Part shown: piece after piece, positions 58,501 through 64,000 of the stretch
Position numbering within the stretch: position 1 is the stretch's first letter
Layout of the letters: every line of letters begins with the position of its first letter
Assembly: GCA_022495995.1 (NCBI GenBank)
Contig: JAFEMH010003607.1
Coordinates: forward strand, 132,501-196,500
Direction of reading: 5' to 3'
Source of the DNA: Adenophora triphylla var. japonica
Taxonomy: Eukaryota > Streptophyta > Magnoliopsida > Asterales > Campanulaceae
DNA: 64,000 nucleotides
The notes under the pieces: model-generated
What the model was told of the DNA's origin: nothing
What the model saw: only the letters and a program-made list of their open reading frames with translations
Databases searched by the model: none
Program-made: the position numbers and the translations under genes

Positions 58501-61500
58501 CATCCTAAAATAGTCACCTTAGGGTCAGCATCGAAAGATCCGAACTACGACTGGCTTGATTCCTCTTAAGGATACGTAGGTAGCCTATCACTAGGTTCAG
58601 CCATCAGACCGAAAATGGTCATTCCTATCCCCAGCAGAGCGGATACACAACTTCAGCCATCAGACCGAAAATGGTCATTCCTATCCCTAGCAGAGCGGAT
58701 ACACAACTCCAGCCATCAGACCGAAAATGGTCATTCCTATCCCCGGCAGAGCGGATACACAATTTCAGCCATCAGACCGAAAATGGTCATTCCTATCCCC
58801 AGCAGAGCGGATACACAACTTTAGCCACCAGACCAAAATGGTCATCTCTTATCCCCAGCAGAGTTTCTTTCAGCAAACGACTGCAGAACTCATCAAGGTT
58901 CGAGGCACCTAAAAACACCATCATCTCCAGGGTCAAAGACCCGAACTACGGTCGGCTTGATTCCCATTCGGGATACGTAGGTAGCCTATCGCTAGGTTCA
59001 GCCACTCGATCACTTGATCATCCTGTCAAATATGGAGCCTTAATCTTATCGACGACCCCGCTTCCTTCGAAAGCGCCGTCGCCGAGGGGCTACTGTAAGT
59101 GCTCCAATTTGAGTTGTTAGTATTTTCATTAGAAAATTAACGAAAGTTTTAACATTCCTAATATTTCTAACATTTCTAACCAACCAAGGGTAGATTAGGG
59201 TTTGCCATTTAAAGATAAACCAAGAAAAGAATCTCAAAAAGCAAAAGAAATTGGAAAAATCCGAATTGGGCAAGTTGAAAAACATAAACTGCTGGAATTT
59301 TGAATTTTATTCTTCCTGTCCAAAGCCTGGAGCAGCATTTAATGAACAGTACACGTTTACAGAACCCTCCACGCGGACATGTTTGTCAATTTCAGTGGCC
59401 TATAAATTGAACCCTCCTCTATCAGTCTACACAACACAATTGGCTCATAGAAGCTGTATTCTGGCGAAAAATAGGGAGAAAACAGTGGGAATTCACTAGA
59501 ATTGCCACCATTTTCTCTTCAATCTTTCCCAAACCCCACTCACTCAAAATTCTTTCAAAACACTCTCATACATACACCAATTCAAGCTCAAATCACCCCT
59601 TAGGAGGAGGATTAGAGAGAAAACATAGAGGACTTAAGTGTTATCTACTTGTTTTCTCTTTGACCAACTCTATCATCAAACCCTAAACACATTCAAGCCT
59701 TGAATCCACCCAAACACAAATCCAAACACCAAATCTTGATACTCCTCAAGTCAAACACCAAATCTTGATACTCCTCAAGTCAAATTCCAAGCCTAGGAAG
59801 ATAGGGTGTCACCATTGATAAAGCCCTCCTTCTCTAAACCCTAAAATTCCCTTTTAACTTCTTGTTCATCTTTTTCTTCTTACTTTAATTTACTTTATGT
59901 CTAGTTTAACTTAAATCTTGACCTAAGATGGTCATCTTGAAGTTCATCTTCATGAATGACCATCTCAAATGGTCCACATTTTAAATCTCTAGTTGATTTT
60001 TCTCTTTAATTTCATCTCTACAAAATTCCCCTTCCCAAGCAAATGAAATGCTTAAGTCCTAATGTACCCCAAGGATGGTTTGATATAGTAGATCACCACC
60101 AAAATGTCTAGTGACTACTAATCAAAACCTAGGGAAATGGGGACAAGCATGGATGCAAAACCCCCTCTAAAATCACATTTTCCTTCTTGAGAAGTTGCTG
60201 TCCAGTAGCAATTTTCTAAGACCTCAGTCCATTGTCTAAATTTTTGGACACAGATAAACTTGGAATTTGGTATTGACTACAGAATACTTTTTGTATCCAA
60301 CATCCAGAGTTTTCCATACAAATTTTTACTTTATTTTTTTCGTGAGTAAAACTCCATTTTTCAAATTTTATTTTAAAGGTCAGTTCATCAGTCTCTGGAA
60401 GTCCAGATTTCACATCTGATATTTCCAGAAGGTTTTGGGTCCTCAAATCTTCTCCAAAATGGAAAATTATTTCACAGAAACCTTATTTGAGGTGTTTTGA
60501 ACAACTTTCATTCCCGGACTTTTCCCATATTCAGAGATTTTAAAGCTCTAAAGTCCATTTCAAAATCAAGTGTCCACTGTCTTTTTCATTCTGGCAGAAG
60601 TGATTTTCAACTTTAAAAGGTCTTTTGAGTACCAAATCTCAACCCAAAATTATCCAAAAAATCATGGGATCTGTCCAAAGTCTTACAAAGAGTTCCCAAT
60701 TTTTACTTTTCTCATTTTTGACTTATTTTGGCCTAAGTAACACACACACACACACACACACAAATAAATAAATGGTTTTTAGCTTGGAAGACTCGTTTTA
60801 CGAGGCATTCCGGGTGCACACTAACGTCCTTCCCGGCGTGTAACGTGACCTCCGAACCCAAATATCTTATTTCGGGCATTTTTTAAAGTTTTGGCCCTTA
60901 AAACAAAAATGGCGTGGCGACTCCGTTTGATTTCAAAAAAAAAAATCGGGTACATCACAAACTGTGAGGTCAATTTATCAGTTATTAAAAAACATTTCAC
61001 AATTTCATCTGTTGTTTGACAGGTAATGAATGGTTACCTCGAAATATTGAAAAAGCAATACAAAGACATAAAATCTTCAAGCTCACAGAATACTACTGTT
61101 GGAGTGATCACTGCTAATGCCATGGTAAGTACATTTATATTTATTTATGTAAAATGTTCTTGTTGAGGTGTTATAGATATTGACTAAATGTTTACATGCA
61201 GCCATTTCTAGAAAATAATTATACAAAATGCATTAAAGAAGAGATTGATGATGCCTTGTTGGAATTGATAAAAGATGATAAAAGGTTCATCCTCTTCCCA
61301 ATACACACCCCATCAAAACAAAGGTTGGTTGAACATTGGACTCTTCTCGTTCTTGATGTTGAAACGGGGGAGTTTATGTTTTATAACTCAATGCGTCCAA
61401 GGAAAAAAGAAACAAAGGACCCGTATGCTGTGTATGCTCGAGTAATGGTAATAACATGATACGTAATTTTACTTTAATTTTCTTTCAGTTTATGACTCGG

Positions 61501-61796
61501 TGTTTGATAAATGATAAAATCTTTTCATTTTTACAGTTTGATTATGTCAGAAACTTGTCTTGTGTTTTGTCAAATGTTACTCAAGAAGATTCACCAAATT
61601 TGAAAAGTTCATTGAAGTTGAAGATACACCACAACAAAATTTGCCAAGTCTTGATTGTGGAATTCATGTTCTTATGAATTGCAAGGACTACTTTGACTGG
61701 GGATTCGTGAGGAAGAGCTATGAAAAGGATGAACCGCATCAATTTAGGGCAAAAATGTTTACCGAATTTCGAATGATGAAAGGAAAGTGTCTGTAG
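45021..61796 (+). CDS. Ulp1/C48-type cysteine protease-like protein gene, interrupted by element C
   Basis: A seven-coding-exon model: 45021-45746, 45837-45968, 46326-47479, 47558-47642, 61023-61124, 61202-61447 and 61537- or 61551-61796. Introns use GT-AG and phases agree through exon 6. The predicted protein is about 900 aa. An N-terminal domain with RTRVNLTSNDVAVIFGV is reminiscent of plant mobile-domain or DUF1985-like proteins. The middle is a long E/K coiled coil with basic, NLS-like clusters. The C-terminal C48 domain has HWTLLVLD and DCGIHV. Such domain sets are common in transposon-associated Ulp1 families of plants, so this may be a former transposon gene. Substrate (SUMO or other) is unknown. 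The last exon has a reading-frame problem. Confidence 0.75.
45837..45968 (+). CDS. Exon 2 (44 codons)
   Basis: Acceptor TTGATGCAG, donor GTGAGT, both phase 0. It encodes YWFSEHTNTLQPKRQLIPRF and a KWDLPKKVEM segment, typical of the region just after the N-terminal domain where a conserved W and P-R-F..W cluster occurs. Confidence 0.7.
46326..47479 (+). CDS. Exon 3: coiled-coil and basic region (384 codons + 2 nt)
   Basis: Acceptor TTGATAG, donor GTAAGT at 47480. An acidic start (DEEEDGKNETEEEMKE) is followed by a long heptad-like coiled coil with many K, E and L residues (about 46660-47060), then acidic DEAEEDKD repeats. After that come basic clusters (VKRLKGKTRKPK, PKRQKKNDEKKK) that could act as nuclear localisation signals. 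No enzyme motif. Confidence 0.72.
47558..47642 (+). CDS. Exon 4 (85 nt), last exon before element C
   Basis: Completes a split GAT codon and encodes GDAWVYGNIHISVEELWMIA. The donor GTATAT after ACG leaves phase 0. The following intron holds element C (47895-60959) and is otherwise about 315 bp. Confidence 0.7.
47643..47894 (+). other. Intron 4, part left of element C
   Basis: Short intron sequence with several copies of the CTGTGAATTCTATTTCATC / CTCAGTT type inverted motif. The AACTG at 47890-47894 is the left target duplication of element C. Confidence 0.7.
47895..49762 (+). repeat. Element C 5' LTR (1868 bp)
   Basis: TGTAAGTGCTCC to GGGTACATCACA. Features: TATA box (48203-48209), (AC)n tract (about 49543-49569), hairpin CTCGTTTTACGAG (49595-49607) and PBS-like 12-mer (49717-49728). 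Confidence 0.92.
48203..48209 (+). promoter_or_regulatory. TATA box of element C 5' LTR
   Basis: TATAAAT in GGCCTATAAATTGAACCCTC. The same box is at 59401-59407 in the 3' LTR, where it could drive transcription toward exons 5-7 of the host gene. Confidence 0.6.
49764..49781 (+). other. Primer binding site of element C (tRNA-Arg, exact)
   Basis: TGGCGACTCCGCTGGGGA is the exact complement of the tRNA-Arg(ACG) 3' end with CCA, one base after the LTR. Confidence 0.92.
49782..50950 (+). other. Element C leader
   Basis: An A-rich stretch with GAGGGTCAAGCTTCCGTCCC near the PBS. From 50110 onward the sequence is very similar to the element A leader in complement (28560-29050). A purine/T-rich patch is at 49990-50065. 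No conserved frame. Confidence 0.7.
50951..53338 (+). pseudogene. Broken gag of element C
   Basis: ATG at 50951 gives MSPKPKH, as in A, but the frame stops after 36 codons. Downstream pieces in shifting frames are LNPDGTFTVEEDEDANPTLG (51268-51360), a P/N/Q-rich middle with AMQFNNRGRRPALKPTYGP (51402-51998), and a Retrotrans_gag core HKFVMPNLELFDGSAYPKTH with LKSGALKWFFRLQPEAR (52219-52434). An in-frame TAG follows WE, then a knuckle CAFHQYHGHLTDDC with LKKAIQSLIEQGRLE (about 52990-53100). A stop lies at 53337. It could not make full-length Gag. Confidence 0.82.
54342..54530. repeat. Cluster of four 7-nt-loop hairpins (element C)
   Basis: ATCCTCT/AGAGGAT (54342-54362), CCTCT/AGAGG (54403-54419), AACCTCT/AGAGGTT (54468-54488) and GACCTCT/AGAGGTC (54510-54530). 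Each has a 7-nt loop. The loop sequences differ from B while the stems hold. Confidence 0.75.
54905..54975. repeat. Two-stem motif, element C copy 1
   Basis: Present in complement: CTACG at left (in GAACTACGGCG) pairs with CGTAG at right (in AACGTAGGCAACC). The inner part is less symmetric here (CTTCATAATGAAGGG), giving stem CTTCAT/ATGAAG. Confidence 0.6.
55159..55419 (-). CDS. Conserved antisense ORF (86 aa), element C copy
   Basis: The only copy with a true ATG (MDKTQKCLRAEAH). It shares LALGLTLLREYKDHKVWKSV, LALFSYDVE and SRHLK with B and A. It lies opposite to element C. The N-terminal third is shifted relative to B by indels, the C-terminal two thirds align without gaps. No known domain. 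Confidence 0.33.
   Translation of the reverse strand: MDKTQKCLRAEAHLLKSGNESRFCVYILALGLTLLREYKDHKVWKSVWKPLQTERQCLALFSYDVEREDSSRHLKTCLIHDDHKAA
55640..56260 (+). other. Element C unique segment before the minisatellites
   Basis: Homologous to element A 19625-20520 in complement. Short frames only. It ends near ATGCAGGAATTCGGCAAGG, where the first minisatellite block begins. Confidence 0.55.
56365..56690. repeat. 30-33-bp minisatellite CGGTCAGAGACGCCAAGTTC, about 10 copies (element C)
   Basis: Complement of the array at 19255-19620 in A. Repeats vary by GGGACG/AGAGACG/GGGATG and by one or two A residues. The 120-166 aa frames are repeat translations. Confidence 0.9.
56878..57003. repeat. 29-bp repeat CCTCGGGCGACTTCCCTAAA, about 4 copies (element C)
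   Basis: A diverged relative of the 30-bp GCGACTTCCCAAAAATAGTC array further right, with the same ATAGTCAA core but a CCTCGG linker. Confidence 0.85.
57130..57640. repeat. 62-bp higher-order repeat, about 8 copies (element C only)
   Basis: Two related 31-bp halves alternate: CTCCTGAACTAAACCTCGAC and CTCCTGAACTAAGTCCCCAT types, each ending in TTAGAATCATA or TTAGGTTCATA. No counterpart is seen in element A or B. Confidence 0.9.
57820..58078. repeat. 30-bp minisatellite AAGGTTTGAGGCACCTAAGA, about 8-9 copies (element C)
   Basis: Complement of the 18405-18775 array. The variant GGTTCGAGG/GGTTTGAGG alternates. Open in all frames because 30 is divisible by three. Confidence 0.9.
58247..58516. repeat. 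30-bp minisatellite GCGACTTCCCAAAAATAGTC, 9 copies (element C)
   Basis: The period is exactly 30 (two copies per 60-base line). It is the counterpart of A 17985-18365. The copies are more uniform than in A, suggesting recent homogenisation. Confidence 0.92.
58537..58590. repeat. Two-stem motif, element C copy 2
   Basis: Complement of CTACG, TCCT-TAAG-AGGA, CGTAG. It matches element A copies 1 and 2. Confidence 0.65.
58598..58865. repeat. 56-bp tandem repeat CAGCCATCAGACCG, about 5 copies (element C)
   Basis: Copies start at 58598, 58654, 58710, 58766 and 58822, exactly 56 bp apart. Each contains CCCCAGCAGAGCGGATACAC. Counterpart of 17733-17882. Confidence 0.92.
58930..58995. repeat. Two-stem motif, element C copy 3
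   Basis: In complement the inner hairpin is TCCC-GAAT-GGGA, flanked by CTACG and CGTAG (in GAACTACGGTC the last pair varies). The inner pairs differ from copy 2 by compensating changes. Confidence 0.62.
59081..59093 (+). other. Polypurine tract of element C
   Basis: GCCGAGGGGCTAC directly before the 3' LTR TGTAAGTG. Identical to the element A tract. Confidence 0.88.
59094..60959 (+). repeat. Element C 3' LTR (1866 bp)
   Basis: TGTAAGTGCTCC to GGGTACATCACA. TATA 59401-59407, hairpin 60792-60804, PBS-like 12-mer 60914-60925. It is followed by the second AACTG. Confidence 0.92.
60960..61022 (+). other. Intron 4, part right of element C, with right target duplication
   Basis: AACTG (60960-60964) continues as TGAGGTCAATTTATCAGTT, so the element split one of the intron's inverted-repeat motifs. 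The acceptor GACAG follows. Confidence 0.85.
61023..61124 (+). CDS. Exon 5 (34 codons), first exon after element C
   Basis: Acceptor GTTTGACAG, then VMNGYLEILKKQYKDIK, in phase with exon 4 across the retrotransposon. Donor GTAAGT. Confidence 0.7.
61202..61447 (+). CDS. Exon 6: first half of Ulp1/C48 domain (82 codons)
   Basis: Contains the catalytic His in HWTLLVLD. In yeast Ulp1 the catalytic Asp lies 17 residues after this His (VDS); here that position is Asn (FYNSM). Donor GTAATA after ATG, phase 0. Confidence 0.75.
61537..61796 (+). CDS. Exon 7: catalytic Cys half of Ulp1/C48 domain, frame problem
   Basis: The best acceptor (TTTTTACAG, exon from 61537) opens in a frame giving FDYVRNLSCVLS. 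The frame that carries PQQNLPSLDCGIHVLMN and ends at the stop TAG (61796) is different. Either one base has been lost near 61575, or the weaker acceptor at 61550 (TATGTCAG) is used, which restores phase but drops FDYVRN. A Gln precedes the Cys by seven residues, compatible with the oxyanion Gln. Confidence 0.6.
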
Positions 61797-62101
61797 TTTG
61801 ATTGTAGTGTCAGTTTAAAGATACATTATTTTTGTCTAGGCACTCTTTTGGTTGTTGAAGTACAAATGAAAAAGACCTGAAGTAACTGGAAAATATGTAG
61901 TGAAAAAGACTTGACAAATGTGTGGTATCAGAAGGAAGTTTACCTATTACTGCAGTTTCTGCACAACTGTAATGTCAATTTCTCAGTTATGCTTATGCAA
62001 TTTCTCAGTTAGTATGTTTACCTGTTACTGCAGTTTTCATAGCCTTGACAAATGTGATGTAAATAAATGTGCAATGCTTTTCACAGTTGCTGGGTATTGA
62101 T
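61797..62101 (+). other. 3' flank of the Ulp1-type gene
   Basis: Probably 3' UTR and beyond. It contains two more intron-type motifs (TAATGTCAATTTCTCAGTT near 61970, TTTTCACAGTTGC near 62080). TTGAT at 62097-62101 is the candidate left target duplication of element D. Confidence 0.5.
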
Positions 62102-62306
62102 TGTAAGTACCCCAATCTGGATCACTCCCTTTCAAACACTCGGGAAACACCGCAGACTCATCCACGCAGTCTCAGAGACCTCTCTCACTCAAAACCCTCT
62201 CAAAACCCTCTCAAACCCCCAACCAAACCAGGGGAGGAGCCTTTCTGGGATAAAAAGGGACAAAAGGACCTTTCGGGAATTTTCAGGAAACTGGAAAAGC
62301 AATATA

Positions 62307-62557
62307 GGTCCGTACGGACCTCTTTGTTTCCATAATTACTGAATCCCCTTAAAGTCCACAATATTCCCTCAAATCCCGGGAGAAATGATGGTTTCCATGC
62401 AGACTTGGTCCGTACGGACCTCTTTGCATGCAAGATGGTCCGTACGGACCTCTTTGCAAGGGGACATCATCATTTCCAGAATATTCACCATCATTGCATA
62501 TTCCCTCAAATCGAGGAAAACCAAAATCCTGGATAACCAAGGAGGTCCGTACGGACC
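62307..62557. promoter_or_regulatory. Four copies of palindrome GGTCCGTACGGACC in the D promoter
   Basis: At 62307-62320, 62407-62420, 62437-62450 and 62544-62557. All four are perfect and followed by TCTT. The last lies about 20 bp upstream of the TATA box. This looks like a dimeric transcription-factor site array. Confidence 0.7.
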
Positions 62558-62577
62558 TCTTGCACCAAATCCGAGAC

Positions 62578-62585
62578 TATAAATA
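62578..62585 (+). promoter_or_regulatory. TATA box of element D LTR
   Basis: TATAAATA followed by GAGGGCTCCCCTCC. Strong match to the plant TATA consensus, and the transcript would start near 62610. Confidence 0.7.
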
Positions 62586-62639
62586 GAGGGCTCCCCTCCT
62601 CATTTTTTCACACCTCCCACTTCTCTCTTCCTCCCTAAG

Positions 62640-62830
62640 CCTTCTGGCTCCCCTTCTAAGACCTTTCGAGGCATTCCCGGCCCCTTCGGATCCTTCCGAG
62701 GCCTTCCGAGCCCCCTAGAGGTGCTCCGAAGCCTCTCCGAGCGCTCCCGAGACGCTCCCGCGCTGCCCCGAGGCACTCTCGAGGTACTCGAGGCCCCTCG
62801 TGGTACTCCGAGGCCTTGCACGGTCTTTCC
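62640..62830. repeat. GC-rich degenerate CTCCGAGG-type repeats (D leader of LTR)
   Basis: Many short units of the form TTCCGAGGCC, CTCCGAAGCC and CTCGAGGTACTCGAGG. No coding frame is convincing. Would be transcribed in the R/U5 region. Confidence 0.6.
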
Positions 62831-62870
62831 CTGTCCCGGCTCTTTCCGAGTCAAACCGACGATCCCAAAC

Positions 62871-63034
62871 CACGCCGAAACTCTGCTCGAGTGACTCCTG
62901 CCACCACAACGCACGCCGAACCTCTGCCCGAGTGATCCCGACGATCCCCACGCACGCCGAACCTCTGCCCGAACGCAGCCTACAACCTCAACTCACGCCG
63001 AAACTCTGTCCGCGTACAACCGGCATCCCCGAAG
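62871..63034. repeat. 41-bp tandem repeat CACGCCGAAACTCTG, 4 copies (D LTR)
   Basis: Starts at 62871, 62912, 62953 and 62994, exactly 41 bp apart. Each has CACGCCGAA followed by MCTCTG and a variable second half. Confidence 0.88.
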
Positions 63035-63580
63035 CAATCCGGAACGCTACTCCGACCTCAAACACTATTCCCCTGCGGAAGACAGACACGAACCAACATT
63101 GGTAAGGCTTCCTTCCTATTCTATTTCAATACATTTCAATACAATGTAGACATCCGATACAGCATGCATTTTTAAAAGCACACACACACACACACAACTT
63201 TTTAAAGGATATTAGGGGTATCCGAAAGACTCGTTTTACGAGGCTACTCGGGTGAGCTCTAATATTCTAATATTCTCTTCCCGAGGAGTCATCTGACCTC
63301 CGAACTCAAAATCTCATCACACAAAAACAGTTTAAAAATTATCTTTAAACTGATGCCCTTTTTCAATGTTTTGGGCTTAATAAAAACGGCGTGGCGACTC
63401 TACAAAGCAAAACACAGCGAGACACCTCCAACCTCGCAAAACGCTAAGACGGAATAAAGCCAGATGCCGGGGCGCGATTGTGCTGCCTCTCGGATCCGGG
63501 CGAACATTCCCGAACAGCGAACGAACGCGAGATGCACGGGGGCCCATCCGCGCGCGAGCCGGATCCCGGGTAATTTCAGT

Positions 63581-63598
63581 TGGCGACTCTGCTGGGGA
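63581..63598 (+). other. Primer binding site of element D (tRNA-Arg, 1 mismatch)
   Basis: TGGCGACTCTGCTGGGGA differs from the C site at one base. The LTR-internal copy (63391) carries the same C-to-T change at the end of GGCGACTCT. Confidence 0.87.
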
Positions 63599-64000
63599 TA
63601 TTTTGTTTTAAAAACTTTTAAACAAAACAAAAGATTTTTAAAGCAATGATGAGGGTCAAACTTTCATTTTACCCCTTCCTTTAACTGTTGTGTGTGTGCA
63701 CGTGCTTCGTTTTTATTTTACAAAAAAAAATAAAAATACAAAAAAAAAATGCATCAATATACATCTGTGCATACATTTAAAATTCTTCAAAAAATTTCTA
63801 TTTTACTCGTAAAAGAATTTTAGAGACCGCACACTACGCGCACCGCCGCCTCGGTTACACCGCACTCTACTCACACCGCCGCCGGTTACACCGCACACTA
63901 TGCGCACCGCCGCCTGATACACCGCACACTACAACCCTTAACCCGGAGTGGTCTCGCTTGCACCGTTTGGTCTTCCTAGGCCTCTTGGGCGCGCACGGGA
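63599..64000 (+). other. Element D leader with ~32-bp repeats
   Basis: An A/T-rich start with GAGGGTCAAAC, then three and a half GC-rich units CCGCACACTACGCGCACCGC (63827-63935) that expand a single block present in A and C. Ends at the window edge with the conserved GTTTGGTCTTCCTAGGCCTC stretch. Confidence 0.7.

Larger units (their letters stand above)
47895..60959 (+). mobile_element. Element C: complete non-autonomous LTR retrotransposon (13.1 kb) in an intron
   Basis: LTRs are 47895-49762 and 59094-60959, with PBS, leader, broken gag, 3' region, minisatellites and polypurine tract all in order on the plus strand. AACTG flanks both ends (47890-47894 and 60960-60964). The LTRs differ by roughly 20 positions by eye. 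The element has the same sense as the host gene. No pol motif is visible in 5.7 kb between gag and the 3' LTR. It is homologous to element A but with a simpler order. Confidence 0.93.
62102..63578 (+). repeat. Element D 5' LTR (1477 bp)
   Basis: TGTAAGTACCCC to GGGTAATTTCA, two bases before the PBS. It has four perfect 14-bp palindromes upstream of the TATA box, GC-rich direct repeats after it, a (CA)n tract (63179-63196), the hairpin CTCGTTTTACGAG (63230-63242) and GTGGCGACTCT at 63391-63401. Confidence 0.83.
62102..64000 (+). mobile_element. Element D: 5' end of an LTR retrotransposon (partial)
   Basis: A complete LTR, PBS and about 400 bp of leader lie in the window; the rest is beyond the edge. 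Same orientation as element C. It is related to A-C by PBS, LTR hairpin, PBS-like 11-mer and the leader block with GCACACTACGCGCACCG, but its LTR is GC-rich and otherwise unlike theirs. Confidence 0.85.

Overview
The window is plant nuclear DNA, probably a eudicot, and it is dominated by LTR retrotransposons. The grounds are plant tRNA-type primer binding sites, Ty3/gypsy gag remnants, a Stowaway MITE, and one spliced gene with canonical GT-AG introns and a Ulp1-type protease domain. I cannot name the species. I see no reverse transcriptase, integrase or RNase H motif, so every retroelement here looks non-autonomous.

Layout. (1) 1-11617 is family T: a head-to-tail array of (LTR, internal) units with a period near 3.6 kb, on the minus strand. 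Each LTR is about 1285 bp, the PBS resembles tRNA-Asp, and each full unit has one ~200-aa gag-like ORF. (2) 11618-41126 is family B, a second head-to-tail array on the minus strand: a truncated lower internal region, LTR B1, a full internal region, a truncated LTR B2, a leader scrap and LTR B3. Its PBS resembles tRNA-Arg. (3) Element A (15605-31389, minus) is a complete 15.8-kb nested insertion in the lower B internal region. It has 1.88-kb LTRs and a GATGC target duplication, and the upper B copy keeps the unoccupied site at 38041-38045. (4) 41127-43000 is flank with a 287-bp Stowaway MITE. (5) About 43000-61796 is a seven-coding-exon gene on the plus strand. It has an N-terminal region resembling plant mobile-domain proteins, a coiled-coil middle and a C-terminal C48/Ulp1 peptidase domain. 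(6) Element C (47895-60959, plus) is a complete 13.1-kb element with an AACTG target duplication, inserted in the intron after exon 4 of that gene. (7) 62102-64000 is the 5' LTR and leader of element D (plus), which runs off the window.

A, B, C and D are distinct members of one Ogre/Tat-like assemblage. All four share a tRNA-Arg PBS, a hairpin CTCGT-TTT-ACGAG near the LTR (CA)n tract, a PBS-like 9-12-mer inside the LTR, and related leaders. Where the 3' half is visible (A, B, C) it is packed with minisatellites of 27-62 bp ending at a polypurine tract. They carry degenerate gag or nothing, so they probably depended on proteins supplied by other elements.

The most interesting unexplained structure is small. 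One item is a recurrent ~50-bp motif in A, B and C whose outer stem (CTACG/CGTAG) is kept while the inner hairpin changes by paired substitutions. Another is a cluster of CCTCT-N7-AGAGG hairpins with compensating stem changes in B and C. Others are perfect palindromes upstream of the LTR TATA boxes, and a family of short inverted repeats that fills the introns of the Ulp1-type gene.
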